64,000 bases of DNA from Rhodanobacteraceae bacterium (lineage in GTDB: Bacteria > Pseudomonadota > Gammaproteobacteria > Xanthomonadales > SZUA-5). Under the pieces are notes generated by a model. The model was not told the origin of the DNA. It did not search any database and saw only the letters and a program-made list of their open reading frames with translations. Shown piece by piece: positions 35,794 to 44,065 of the stretch (position 1 is its first letter; each line of letters begins with the position of its first letter). The translations under genes and the position numbers were made by a program. The stretch is from positions 186,001-250,000 of the forward strand of contig JACKOW010000004.1 of assembly GCA_024234055.1 (NCBI GenBank), in the 5' to 3' direction.

Positions 35794-35905
35794 GTAGGTC
35801 ACGTTGCCCCGCAGGGGCTACGTGACGACAGTGCCCCTGAGGCAGGTCACTCGCCGGCACTGCAAGCAAGGTTACTTAGCCCGCTACGCGGCCAACGCGA
35901 CCTAC
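35794..35905. repeat. Paired inverted GTAG-footed repeat (BIME-like), family 2
   Basis: The plus strand begins GTAGGTCACGTTGCCCCGCA and continues into GGGGCTACGTGAC. The minus strand from 35905 begins GTAGGTCGCGTTGGCCGCGT and continues AGCGGGCTAAGTAACC. The two are the same element in inverted orientation, each with internal dyad symmetry, about 50 bases apart. This is the arrangement of a bacterial interspersed mosaic element built from two REPs. It fills the gap between two convergent genes and ends five bases before the stop of the Mpo1-like gene. Confidence 0.7.
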
Positions 35906-35910
35906 GCGGG

Positions 35911-36231
35911 CTAGAACCGGATCCTGCCGATCAGGATGTCCTTGTACATCACCCAGTCGCCGATCAGGCTCCACAGCGGATAGGTGAAGGTGGCCGGCTT
36001 GTTCTTCTCGAAGAAGAAATGCCCCACCCAGGCGAATCCGTAGCCCATCAGCGGCATGCCCAGCAGCCACCAGGGATTGCCGCTGTATATCGCCCAGGCC
36101 AGCAGCGCCAGCACCCCGGTGCTGCCGATGAAATGCAGGCGCCTGCAGGTGCGATTGCTGTGCTCGCCAAGGTAGTAGGGGTAGAACTCGGCGAAGCTGG
36201 CGATGCGTGCAGATTGGGTTTCGGTGCTCAT
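35911..36231 (-). CDS. Mpo1/YGL010w-like (DUF962) membrane protein
   Basis: A 106-residue protein of the DUF962 family, named for yeast Mpo1, an iron-dependent dioxygenase that alpha-oxidises 2-hydroxy fatty acids. The characteristic histidines and segments are present: EFYPYYLGEHSNRTCRRLHFIGS, a hydrophobic helix (VLALLAWAIY), GYGFAWVGHFFFEKNKPATF and YPLWSLIGDWVMYKDIL. ATG 36231 is preferred to starts further upstream that lie in repeat-rich DNA. The activity of bacterial members is not established to my knowledge. Confidence 0.85.
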   Translation of the reverse strand: MSTETQSARIASFAEFYPYYLGEHSNRTCRRLHFIGSTGVLALLAWAIYSGNPWWLLGMPLMGYGFAWVGHFFFEKNKPATFTYPLWSLIGDWVMYKDILIGRIRF

Positions 36232-36375
36232 GGGAGTGACCGCGGTTCGACGAGATACATCTTGCGTTGCCATGCGAAGGAAGGCAACCGCCCAGGGCTC
36301 AGGCGAAAAGCCGAAGCAAGAGGCCACAGCAGCGGAGCAGGCGCCTCTACCAGAGCTGCGTTATGCGAGGCTGTT

Positions 36376-36641
36376 GTAGGGCCGAGCTTGCTCGGCAGGG
36401 ATTGCGGCTTTGCTGCCAGATGCAGAGCCAAAGTCCAGCCAGAGCAGCGGAGCAAGCTCCGCTCTACCAGAGCTGCGGAGTACGAGGCTGTTGTAGTGCC
36501 GAGCTTGCTCGGCAGGGATTGCGGCTTTGCTGCCAGATGCAGAGCCAAAGCCCAGCCAGAGCAGCGGAGCAAGCTCCGCTCTACCAGAGCTGCGGAGTAC
36601 GAGGCTGTTGTAGTGCCGAGCTTGCTCGGCAGGGTGTACTA
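36376..36641. repeat. REP/BIME tandem array, 117-base period
   Basis: GTAG feet occur at 36376, 36493 and 36610, exactly 117 bases apart. Each full unit is GTAG(T/G)GCCGAGCTTGCTCGGC, a spacer, then GCGGAGCAAGCTCCGC ending CTAC, so two stem-loops face each other (36376-36467 in the first unit), followed by a 25-base spacer. Two full units and a third left half are present; 36301-36372 looks like a decayed earlier unit. The last hairpin lies within 10-25 bases past the mazG stop, where it could act as its terminator. GTAG-footed REPs of this style are known from Stenotrophomonas and relatives. Confidence 0.85.
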
Positions 36642-37439
36642 CAGCTCGCCCCGATGATCGGCCTGTCGCGCCTTCGACCATAACCCGTCCTGCTGCTCCA
36701 GGGACATCCCCTGCAGGGCCTGGCCGTCGCTCGTCGCCATCGCTTCCATGTGCCGGAAACGGCGCTCGAACTTGGCGTTGGCGCCACGCAGCGCGGCACC
36801 CGGGTCAATGTCGAGCTTGCGGGCCAGATTGCACATCACGAACAGCACGTCGCCGAATTCGTCCTGCAGGCGCGCGCGGGGTGCATCGGTGTCGATTTCC
36901 TGGCGCAGCTCCGCCAGTTCTTCATCGAGCTTGGCCAGTACCTCGGCGGCATCGGGCCAATCGAAACCCACGCTGGCGGCGCGCTTCTGCAGTTTGCGGG
37001 CGCGGATCCATTCGGGCAGACCATGGGGGATGTCGGCCAATACGCTGGGATCGGCCTGATCGCGCTCGGCACGCTTGAGTTCTTCCCAGGCCACCGTCTG
37101 CGCTGCTGCATCCTTGACGACGGCATCGCCGAAGACATGCGGATGCCTGCGCACCATCTTGTCGCAGATGGACGCCACCACGTCGTTGAAATCGAAGGCC
37201 TGCTGCTCGCTGGCCATCTGCGCATGAAACACCACTTGCAACAACAGATCGCCGAGTTCATCGCGCAGGTCACCGAGCGCGCCGCGCTGGATGGCGTCGG
37301 CCACCTCAAAGGCCTCTTCGATGGTGTACGGGGCAATGCTGGCGAAGTCCTGCTCGATATCCCAGGGACAGCCGCGCTCGGGATCGCGCAGCCGGGCCAT
37401 GATCGCCAGCAGCCGCTCAATCGTGGACGGCGCTGCCAT
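36639..37439 (-). CDS. mazG: Nucleoside triphosphate pyrophosphohydrolase MazG
   Basis: A 266-residue cytoplasmic enzyme that hydrolyses NTPs and dNTPs to monophosphates and pyrophosphate, clearing non-canonical or excess nucleotides. The N-terminal MazG domain has CPWDIEQDF, the metal-binding EEAFEVADAI and RDELGDLLLQVVFHAQMA motifs; the second domain has KLDEELAELRQEI and DEFGDVLFVMCNLAR. This two-domain length matches the E. coli type. ATG 37439 lies 23 bases inside the end of cysQ, so the genes overlap and form an operon with nudE. A REP hairpin follows the stop. Confidence 0.95.
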   Translation of the reverse strand: MAAPSTIERLLAIMARLRDPERGCPWDIEQDFASIAPYTIEEAFEVADAIQRGALGDLRDELGDLLLQVVFHAQMASEQQAFDFNDVVASICDKMVRRHPHVFGDAVVKDAAAQTVAWEELKRAERDQADPSVLADIPHGLPEWIRARKLQKRAASVGFDWPDAAEVLAKLDEELAELRQEIDTDAPRARLQDEFGDVLFVMCNLARKLDIDPGAALRGANAKFERRFRHMEAMATSDGQALQGMSLEQQDGLWSKARQADHRGEL

Positions 37440-38250
37440 CAATGGCCTCCAGCCAAGGTCGAGTCACATCGCCGAAAGCCAGGAAGTTGTGCACGATCAG
37501 GCTGTCGCGCTGGTTGTAGCGCCAGGGCTGACCGCGCTCATCGACGACCTGGCCACCGGCCTGTTCTACGATGCACTGACCCGCCGCCACATCCCACTCA
37601 CTGCAGCGTGACGCCAGCCGCGCGTAGACATCGATCTCGCCCTGGGCCAGGCGTGCAAACTTGAGGGCACTGCCTTGCGGACAGCGCTCGATCTCTCCCA
37701 GCCTGGCGTAATAGGCCTCGACCGCCGGGTGTCCATGCGAGCGACTGGCAGCGACGCGGATCGGCGTGGGACAGGGCTGGGTCACCCTGATCGGATGCCG
37801 GCCCTGTACGTCCACCCGCCAGGATCCCATTCCCTGCGCGCCGTACCAGAGGGTGCCGCTCGGCGGATGCATCAGCAGGCCCAGACGGACAATACCGTCT
37901 TCGACCAGGGCCACGTTGATGCAGAACTCGCCGTTGCGCTTGACGAACTCGCGGGTACCATCAAGCGGATCGATCAGCCACAGATGGCGCGTATGCAGAC
38001 GTGCGGCAAACTGTTCCGGCCCGGATTCCTCGCTGAGCACCAGCACGGCGCCATCGAGAGGCGCTATCTCGCGGGTCAGACGCCGATGCGAAGCCATATC
38101 GGCTTCGGTCAGCGGCGAGGTATCGGACTTGTGCTCGACGTCGAAGGCACCGCCATAGACTGCCATGATGTCGCCGGCGGCACCGCGGGCAGCGGCGATC
38201 ACGCCTTCGAGCAGTTGTTCCAGATCTGCCACCGAATAGCGCGATTTCAT
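37417..38250 (-). CDS. cysQ: 3'(2'),5'-bisphosphate nucleotidase CysQ
   Basis: A 277-residue magnesium-dependent phosphatase that converts adenosine 3',5'-bisphosphate, the by-product of sulfate assimilation and CoA-transfer reactions, to AMP. Inositol-monophosphatase-family metal sites are visible: SDTSPLTEADMASHR, VLSEESGPE, WLIDPLDGTREFVKRNGEF and the distal CSEWDVAAGQCIVEQAGG. ATG 38250 overlaps the nudE stop as ATGA, and its own end overlaps mazG by 23 bases, so translation of the three is likely coupled. Confidence 0.93.
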   Translation of the reverse strand: MKSRYSVADLEQLLEGVIAAARGAAGDIMAVYGGAFDVEHKSDTSPLTEADMASHRRLTREIAPLDGAVLVLSEESGPEQFAARLHTRHLWLIDPLDGTREFVKRNGEFCINVALVEDGIVRLGLLMHPPSGTLWYGAQGMGSWRVDVQGRHPIRVTQPCPTPIRVAASRSHGHPAVEAYYARLGEIERCPQGSALKFARLAQGEIDVYARLASRCSEWDVAAGQCIVEQAGGQVVDERGQPWRYNQRDSLIVHNFLAFGDVTRPWLEAIDGSAVHD

Positions 38251-38798
38251 CGCTGTTCGCGATCCTGCTGCAACCATTCCCGCGCCAGGAACAGCGCCGC
38301 CATGGCCCGGCCTTCGCTGAACTCGTCCATGCCGATCAGTTCATGCAAGTGGTTGATGTTCCAGGGCACCACTTCGATCTGTTCGGGCTCATCGCCCTCC
38401 AGGCGCTCCTCGTAGAGATCCCGCGCCAGCACCACATGGGCGACATGGCTCATGTAGGTGGGTGCCAGAGACAGGGTGCGCAGGATCAGCAACTCGTGCG
38501 CGCCATAGCCGGTTTCTTCCTTGAGTTCGCGCTGGGCGCCTTCCAGCAGCGACTCGCCGGGATCCACCCGACCGCGCGGCAGACCGAGTTCGTAGCGATG
38601 CAGGCCAGCGGCGTATTCGCGCGTCAACAACACCGTTTCCGCATCGAGCATGGGCACCATCACCACCACCGGGCGTCCGGAACCGTGGATGCGCTCATAG
38701 GTGCGCTTTTCGCCATTGGCGAACTCCAGGTCCATCTGCTCGATCTTGTAGCGCGGTTCGACCAGCCGGGTTTCGTGTATCAGAGGCAGAGCTTTCAT
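38247..38798 (-). CDS. nudE: ADP compounds hydrolase NudE
   Basis: A 183-residue Nudix hydrolase acting on ADP-ribose, Ap3A, NADH and similar ADP compounds in E. coli. The Nudix box is complete: G-RVDP-GESLLEGAQRELKEETGYGA, with the metal-binding REx2EE core. The preceding YELGLPRGRVDPGE segment and the TYMSHVAHVVLARDL strand match the NudE group. First gene of the nudE-cysQ-mazG operon, and cysQ-nudE adjacency is a common arrangement in gammaproteobacteria. Start ATG 38798. Confidence 0.9.
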   Translation of the reverse strand: MKALPLIHETRLVEPRYKIEQMDLEFANGEKRTYERIHGSGRPVVVMVPMLDAETVLLTREYAAGLHRYELGLPRGRVDPGESLLEGAQRELKEETGYGAHELLILRTLSLAPTYMSHVAHVVLARDLYEERLEGDEPEQIEVVPWNINHLHELIGMDEFSEGRAMAALFLAREWLQQDREQR

Positions 38799-38875
38799 GC
38801 GCCTGAGTCTAACGTCTGGACGCGGCGCAGACGGTGAAACTGTCGCAGCTGTCAGTGAATTTTCGCCGCATTCGC

Positions 38876-39649
38876 TCAGACCGACTGCAGCCGTGCCAGC
38901 ACCTGCGCATGCAGCGCTGGGGTTGCGGCCAGTACGGAGCTCGTGTTCAAGCCGATCTCGCGCCCTTCCAGATCGGTGAACACCCCGCCCGCCTCACGGA
39001 TGATCGCCACCAATGCCGCAATATCGAGGATGTTGACGTCCGACTCGAGCACAACATCAATGCAGCCTGCGGCCAGCAGATGGTAATGCAGAAAATCGCC
39101 GTAGCCGCGCGTGCGATGGGCACCGCGAACCAGATCGGCCAGCACCGACCAACGCGCTCCGCTCGCCAACGTCTTCAGATTGCCGGTGGACAGGCTGGCC
39201 TGGGACCATTGCTCCGTAGCCGCCACCCGGATTGGCTTGCCATTGAGGAAGGCGCCGCCGCCGCGGCGGGCCCAGGCGGTTTCGCCATAGGCGCTGGCAT
39301 GGGACACACCGAGCAGCAGTTCGCCGCGGTACATCAGCCCGATCTGGGTCGAGAACATCGGATAGCCGCGCACGAAGCTCTTGGTGCCGTCGATGGGATC
39401 GACCAGCCACAGATAGTCACTGCTGCCCTGATGGCCGCCCTCCTCGCCGTAGATGGCGTGGTCGGGATAGGCCTGCAGCAGAATCTCGCGGATGATCTGC
39501 TCGCTGTCCTCATCGGCCTGGGTCACCGGGGTGGCGTCGGCCTTGATCCGCACCGCAACACCCTCGGCGTAATGGCGGTTGATCAATGCTCCTGCGGCCA
39601 ATGCGGCATTGCGGGCCACGGCCAGCGCCTGATCCAGATCCAGATTCAC
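38876..39649 (-). CDS. Inositol-monophosphatase-family phosphatase (possible histidinol-phosphatase)
   Basis: A 257-residue metal-dependent phosphatase. Metal-site motifs are KADATPVTQADEDSEQIIRE, YGEEGG, WLVDPIDGTKSFVRGYPMF and the distal VLESDVNILDIAALVAIIREAGG. The GEEGG and RGYPMFSTQIGL segments resemble HisN-type histidinol-phosphatases, but inositol-1-phosphatase cannot be excluded. The start is a GTG at 39649 that overlaps the gspN stop as GTGA and has a GGGAGCGAG site upstream; no ATG fits. It is thus the last gene of the type II secretion operon. Confidence 0.8.
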   Translation of the reverse strand: MNLDLDQALAVARNAALAAGALINRHYAEGVAVRIKADATPVTQADEDSEQIIREILLQAYPDHAIYGEEGGHQGSSDYLWLVDPIDGTKSFVRGYPMFSTQIGLMYRGELLLGVSHASAYGETAWARRGGGAFLNGKPIRVAATEQWSQASLSTGNLKTLASGARWSVLADLVRGAHRTRGYGDFLHYHLLAAGCIDVVLESDVNILDIAALVAIIREAGGVFTDLEGREIGLNTSSVLAATPALHAQVLARLQSV

Positions 39650-40422
39650 AAGCTCGCTCCCGGCAGAACGATCGTGCCCTCGACAATCAGCAGGCGCCCG
39701 CCCTCGGGGCGCGGCTGGCCTACCCATTGCAGTGCTTCAACCACCGGTCCTTCGCTCACTCGCGGCACCAGGACCACCTCGCTGCGATAGCGGTTCTGGT
39801 CGATGCTGGCCTTGCCTTCGATCTGGACTTCGCCATCGCCGTTGTCGCGGACTTCGGCATCGATGCGACCATCCTTGCCTCTGGCCTCGATCAACAAGGT
39901 GCCCAGTCGGGCGATGACCTGTCCGCGCACGCCCGCTTCGCGCCATTCGATGCGGGCATCCAGCGCCTGCGGCAAACCGGTGCGCGCCAGAATCAGACTG
40001 GCGTCCTGGCTGACCAGCATGCCGGTGGGCTCAAGCTCCGGGATGGCCAGGGCCGGCGCCAGCCAGCCGGCTTCGGTTTCGACATTCAGATGTTCGATGG
40101 CGATGTGCTCGGCGTCATGGCGCAGCAGCTCGCCGGCCAGCTTCAGACCCGGACCATCGACCTCCAGGTACAAGCGCGGATTGCCGCCCAACAGCTGCCA
40201 CGGCGACAAGCGCCACTGCAGGCGCCCAAGCACCTGTCCACGCACGCTGATGCGGGTGGCTTTGCCGTTCCAGACCGTGCCATCCACCCCTTGCAGCCGC
40301 ACATCCGGCGCGCGCTCGGAGATCCAGCCCCAGGCCACGGCGGCCGGAAAGGTCAGGGCCACTGCAACGGCCGCACTGAGCAGCACGGCCACGATCACCA
40401 ACAAGATCCAGAAACGCTTCAT
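39646..40422 (-). CDS. gspN: Type II secretion system protein N
   Basis: A 258-residue inner-membrane protein with one N-terminal helix (FWILLVIVAVLLSAAVAVAL) and a periplasmic domain with GWISERAPDVRLQGVDGTVWNGKA, the typical GspN start motif after the anchor. GspN is found in a subset of type II systems and is thought to assist the platform. ATG 40422 has GGAG five bases upstream. Gap of 28 bases after gspM; its stop overlaps the GTG of the phosphatase gene. Confidence 0.85.
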   Translation of the reverse strand: MKRFWILLVIVAVLLSAAVAVALTFPAAVAWGWISERAPDVRLQGVDGTVWNGKATRISVRGQVLGRLQWRLSPWQLLGGNPRLYLEVDGPGLKLAGELLRHDAEHIAIEHLNVETEAGWLAPALAIPELEPTGMLVSQDASLILARTGLPQALDARIEWREAGVRGQVIARLGTLLIEARGKDGRIDAEVRDNGDGEVQIEGKASIDQNRYRSEVVLVPRVSEGPVVEALQWVGQPRPEGGRLLIVEGTIVLPGASL

Positions 40423-40450
40423 TGATCTCCAATCCACAATCACTGATGAC

Positions 40451-40927
40451 TCAACGCGAGGCCTGCAGCGTGACTGCCGCGTTGACCATGCCCGGCACCA
40501 GCGCGCGATCCACCGACCATTCGCTGATGTCCACACCTTCGTCGCGATCCAGACCCTCGATCCAGGCCGCCATCTGGTCGAAATTGACCCCATCCATGGT
40601 CACCCGAACCCGGTCTTCGGCCAGCGGTTCCACCCGGGTTTGCGCAGTCATCAACCCGGCCTGACGGGCCGAGCTGTCGACCAGCGCGAACAGCGAGCGC
40701 ACCGGTTTGGGCGCGGCAACGACACGCGCCGCCAGAATGGTATCGGCCTGCGCAAAGGCCTCCGCCCGCGCCTTTTCCAATGATTCCACCGCGATCTGCA
40801 ACTCCACACGCGCCGTCGCCAACGGCCGCAGCACCCACAGCCAGTAGCCCAAGGCCAGCAGCAGCAGTGCCGCCAGAAGCAGCAGGCGGCGCTCGCGTTG
40901 CTGCAATCCCGCCCACCAGGCCTTCAT
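40451..40927 (-). CDS. gspM: Type II secretion system protein M
   Basis: A 158-residue bitopic inner-membrane protein. The cytoplasmic start QQRERRLLLLAALLLLALGYWLWVLRPL (split) is the GspM signature, followed by a coiled periplasmic region and a ferredoxin-like C-terminal domain (VRVTMDGVNFDQMAAWIEGL). GspM binds GspL and helps anchor the assembly ATPase. ATG 40927 overlaps the gspL stop as ATGA. Confidence 0.88.
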   Translation of the reverse strand: MKAWWAGLQQRERRLLLLAALLLLALGYWLWVLRPLATARVELQIAVESLEKARAEAFAQADTILAARVVAAPKPVRSLFALVDSSARQAGLMTAQTRVEPLAEDRVRVTMDGVNFDQMAAWIEGLDRDEGVDISEWSVDRALVPGMVNAAVTLQASR

Positions 40928-42087
40928 GACTGCCTCCGGATGCGCAGACGGCCGATCACCTCATTGCCCTCGTAGGAGGTGCTGCCGATCTCGACCTGCA
41001 ATTGCGGGTTCAACCGGAACTGTTCGCGCAGACCCTCGAAGCGCGTGGCATCGGGCGCGCGCACGGCAACCTCGAGCGTGCCCGCATCGTAGACAAATCC
41101 CTCCAGGACCAGACGGCTGTCGGCCACCAGCAAGGGGGCGATGCCCTTGAGCAGCGTCAGGGCCTCGGCGCGGGCGACGCCGGTGTTGCCCAGTCGATCG
41201 TAGGCGACGCGGATCTGGAAGGCCGGATCGACCATGCGCTCGTCGGGACCGAAGACTTCGCGGAACTTGGCTTCGAGCTCGGTCGAGAGCGCGTTTTCGC
41301 GACTCTTCAGGCTGTAAACCTCCAGGCCCAGCACCAGCGTGTGCACCCCCAGCGCGATCAGGGCCACGACCGCAGCGATACGCCACCAGCCACCCGCGGC
41401 CTGCTGCCTGCCGGCCGGGGCGAAACGACCCTGCAGCAGATCGATCAGACCCTCATCGACCGGCTGCAGGGACAGCCAGCGCAGTACTGAATCGATGTGG
41501 TCGGCGTGGACGCCATCGGCACTGCCGGCGGTGGACAGCAGGCGCAAGCCCGTGAGCGGCTCGCCGACCATCATCTCCAGCAGATCGGTTTCACAACCGC
41601 CGGCCAGTCCCGAGGGGCTGGCAAAGCTGGCATTGCCCCCGTCCAACAGCGCGTCGGCGCTGCGTCCGGGGCCAAGAAAGGAGGCTTCGGGTATGACCCT
41701 GTCCGGCGTCACACCCACGCCGCGCAGTTCTTCCAGCAGTTGCTCAAGCCGCTTGTTCTCGACCACCGCCACCCAGGTGGCGTGACCGCTCAGACTTGCC
41801 GGTGCCACGACCTGGAGTTCCGCGACATCGCCAGCCACCCAGTCTTCGGCCAGATAAGGCAGTCCCGTGCGCCATTTGCTGCGCCCGGAACTGGGCAGCG
41901 TGACGCGCCGCAGCACCAGACTCTGGTCAGCCCAAACCACCACGGTTTCGTCGACTTTCGGCCAAGCCTGCACGGTGCCGCTGGCGCACACGCCCGGCCC
42001 GAGGATCAAGCGACCCTGGCCATCTCGGCACAACCATTCGATGGCGCCGGTCGGCGCCACGCGCAACCACAATCGGGTCAAACTCAC
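40924..42087 (-). CDS. gspL: Type II secretion system protein L
   Basis: A 387-residue platform protein. The N-terminal cytoplasmic part has the actin-like GspL fold (VVVWADQSLVLRRVTLPSSG; LPYLAEDWVAGDVAELQVVA), there is one membrane helix (WWRIAAVVALIALGVHTLVLGLEVY, split here as about residues 235-258), and the C-terminal periplasmic domain is ferredoxin-like. In complete systems GspL recruits the GspE ATPase, which is not encoded here. The start is GTG 42087; no ATG nearby is in frame. Sixty bases separate it from gspK. Confidence 0.88.
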   Translation of the reverse strand: MSLTRLWLRVAPTGAIEWLCRDGQGRLILGPGVCASGTVQAWPKVDETVVVWADQSLVLRRVTLPSSGRSKWRTGLPYLAEDWVAGDVAELQVVAPASLSGHATWVAVVENKRLEQLLEELRGVGVTPDRVIPEASFLGPGRSADALLDGGNASFASPSGLAGGCETDLLEMMVGEPLTGLRLLSTAGSADGVHADHIDSVLRWLSLQPVDEGLIDLLQGRFAPAGRQQAAGGWWRIAAVVALIALGVHTLVLGLEVYSLKSRENALSTELEAKFREVFGPDERMVDPAFQIRVAYDRLGNTGVARAEALTLLKGIAPLLVADSRLVLEGFVYDAGTLEVAVRAPDATRFEGLREQFRLNPQLQVEIGSTSYEGNEVIGRLRIRRQS

Positions 42088-42147
42088 AGCGTCAAACCAG
42101 GATCAAACATGCGGTCAACTGAGGTTTCCAGGATCATGGCCCGCAGT

Positions 42148-43080
42148 CTACTCGAAAGCCGTTTGCGCACGCTGCAATACCCGACCTCCGCCGGCGTTGC
42201 GCTGCAGCAGGCTGTAGAAGCGGTACTGCCGGCCAACCAGTTCGACATCGGAGCGGGCCAGGAAATAGTTGCTGGAGACCTTGAAATCCTGCATTGCCGC
42301 AGGGTCGAGGATGATTCCGGCCTTGCCGAGTTCATCCACCACCTCGGTGACCGACCGGTACTGGGCCCGGCCGCCACGCCAGAGTCGCTTGGCCAGATCC
42401 TGGCTGATGCCATCGGCCAGACCCATGATCCCGACCACGCTCAGGGTGTTGATGTTCATCCCTGTTTCCGGCGGCAGTGCGCAGACCTCGGGCGCCAGCA
42501 GCTTGTAGGCCTCGCGGTCGATACCCTTGATGCGCAGTAGCTCGGATACATGCACGATGGGCCGGTTGGCGGCGCGATAAGGCGGATCGGCGCGCAGATA
42601 ATCGAGATCTTCGGCTCCCTGCGGCGAAACCTGACTGTCGGCATCAATCCAGTCGATCACCGCGTCGGCCAGCCCGACATCGAGCTTGAGTGCCGCCAGC
42701 ATGCGTTCGAAGCGGGCTCTGGCGACCGGATCGGGGCCATTGACCCGCACCAGCGTGTTCAGGTTGAAGCGCCCATCCAGATCCACCAGGGCACCTCCGA
42801 CGCGACCACCCGGCACCGGCAGCGGCGGCAGCGTGCTGGCCCACTGGTCGTTGCGGGTGTCGATGCCATCGCCCAGATCCAGATCCCGCTTGAGCAGCAC
42901 CAGCGCGAAATCCTCCATGCCCTGGGACAGCAGCTGGGCATCGAGCAGGCGGGCCTGCGACTCGCTGCGGGCAATATCGGCGCCGGTGGTGGTGAACAGC
43001 CGGGTCGCGATCATCGCAGCCAGTGCCACTACCAGCAGCGCCACGATCAGGGCCACACCGCGCTCTCTGCGGGGCTTCAT
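42148..43080 (-). CDS. gspK: Type II secretion system minor pseudopilin K
   Basis: A 310-residue minor pseudopilin that caps the pseudopilus tip with I and J. It has a prepilin-like start (RRERGVALIVALLVVALAAMIATRLF), the alpha-domain with FNLNTLV, and the characteristic calcium-binding and NINTLSVVGIMGLADGIS region. The glycine before the hydrophobic stretch is the expected GspO cleavage site. The GspK family often lacks the Glu at position +5, and none is present here. ATG 43080 overlaps the gspJ stop as ATGA. Confidence 0.9.
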   Translation of the reverse strand: MKPRRERGVALIVALLVVALAAMIATRLFTTTGADIARSESQARLLDAQLLSQGMEDFALVLLKRDLDLGDGIDTRNDQWASTLPPLPVPGGRVGGALVDLDGRFNLNTLVRVNGPDPVARARFERMLAALKLDVGLADAVIDWIDADSQVSPQGAEDLDYLRADPPYRAANRPIVHVSELLRIKGIDREAYKLLAPEVCALPPETGMNINTLSVVGIMGLADGISQDLAKRLWRGGRAQYRSVTEVVDELGKAGIILDPAAMQDFKVSSNYFLARSDVELVGRQYRFYSLLQRNAGGGRVLQRAQTAFE

Positions 43081-43685
43081 CGCGGCTGCTCCGGGAGTTC
43101 GATCAGCCGCGAGATCTCGCCGCGGTCTTCCAGCACCAGCGTGACTTCCACTGCCCGCGGCAGGCGCTCGGGTGCGCTGATCCCGGTGCGCGGCGGCCAT
43201 TGATCCAGGCGCTGACGGGCGCTCTGCACATAGCGCCAGGACAGGCGCTGCACGCCTTCGAGCAGCCGCCTGGAGCGCGCGCTCTCACGCGGGCTGCGGT
43301 CGAGTACGGCATCACGAGCCCGCCACAGCGCGCCATCAACCAGCGCGTAGCGCACGCGGGTGGCTTCCATGCGCACGCCGTCGCGGGCGCTGCCCAGGTC
43401 GAGCACCGTCCATTCGGCAGCCACGGCATTGCCGACCATGGCCGACTGCAGCTCGCCATAGGCACCACGAATGGGGCGCGGCAATGCCTGGCGCAGATCG
43501 CGTTCCAGATTCAGTACCGCCAGATCGATGGCGCGCTGGCGCTCGGAGGCCTGTTCCAGACCGGCACGACTGCGCAGCAACAGATCCAGACCCGAATAAG
43601 CCATGGCTGCCACCACGGCAAACACCGCCACAGCCACCAGCAACTCCAGCAGCGTGAATCCCGATTGTGAACGCGGGCTGGTCAT
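43077..43685 (-). CDS. gspJ: Type II secretion system minor pseudopilin J
   Basis: A 202-residue pseudopilin with a class III signal: cleavage after G in RSQSG, then FTLLELLVAVAVFAVVAAMAYSGL with Glu5. The rest (LERDLRQALPRPIRGAYGE ... RYALVDGALWRARDAVLD) matches GspJ. It forms the tip complex with I and K. ATG 43685 overlaps the gspI stop as ATGA. Confidence 0.92.
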   Translation of the reverse strand: MTSPRSQSGFTLLELLVAVAVFAVVAAMAYSGLDLLLRSRAGLEQASERQRAIDLAVLNLERDLRQALPRPIRGAYGELQSAMVGNAVAAEWTVLDLGSARDGVRMEATRVRYALVDGALWRARDAVLDRSPRESARSRRLLEGVQRLSWRYVQSARQRLDQWPPRTGISAPERLPRAVEVTLVLEDRGEISRLIELPEQPR

Positions 43686-44065
43686 TCGCGGCGGTCACGG
43701 CCGCTGGCGAATCCACTCAAGCGCACCCGGGGGCTGCGGGCGTCGATCGGTTCATCGCCATCGTAGACCTCGGCGTCCAGCCTGCGCATATCACCCTCGG
43801 GAGTGTCGCTGACGATCAGTCGCCAGCGCCAGATGCGATCGGCCATGCGACTCTGTCCTTCGCGGGTTCCCGGCAAGGGGAAGCCCTCGCTGATCCGGGT
43901 CTCGGCGATCAGATTGGCCGCCACCCAGCGGGCATAGCTGTCATCCCGGAGCAGATCGCGGGCGCGCGCCTGCTCGCCGACCGAACGCACCGAGGCCGCC
44001 AGCGCAATGGCCAGGATCGCCAGCGCCACCATCACTTCCAGCAGCGTGAAACCGCGCGATTTCAT
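43682..44065 (-). CDS. gspI: Type II secretion system minor pseudopilin I
   Basis: A 127-residue pseudopilin: MKSRGFTLLEVMVALAILAIALAA with cleavage after the glycine and Glu5, then the short GspI beta-domain (YARWVAANLIAETRI...). GspI nucleates the tip complex. ATG 44065 overlaps the gspH stop as ATGA. Longer in-frame starts would displace the prepilin signal and are rejected. Confidence 0.92.
   Translation of the reverse strand: MKSRGFTLLEVMVALAILAIALAASVRSVGEQARARDLLRDDSYARWVAANLIAETRISEGFPLPGTREGQSRMADRIWRWRLIVSDTPEGDMRRLDAEVYDGDEPIDARSPRVRLSGFASGRDRRE

Noticed and set aside
36228..36683. Overlapping reading frames on both strands with internal repeats (for example LRCSGWALALHLAAKPQS)
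   Set aside because: They are translations of the 117-base REP/BIME array, not genes; the repeat boundaries are set by GTAG-footed hairpins rather than codons.
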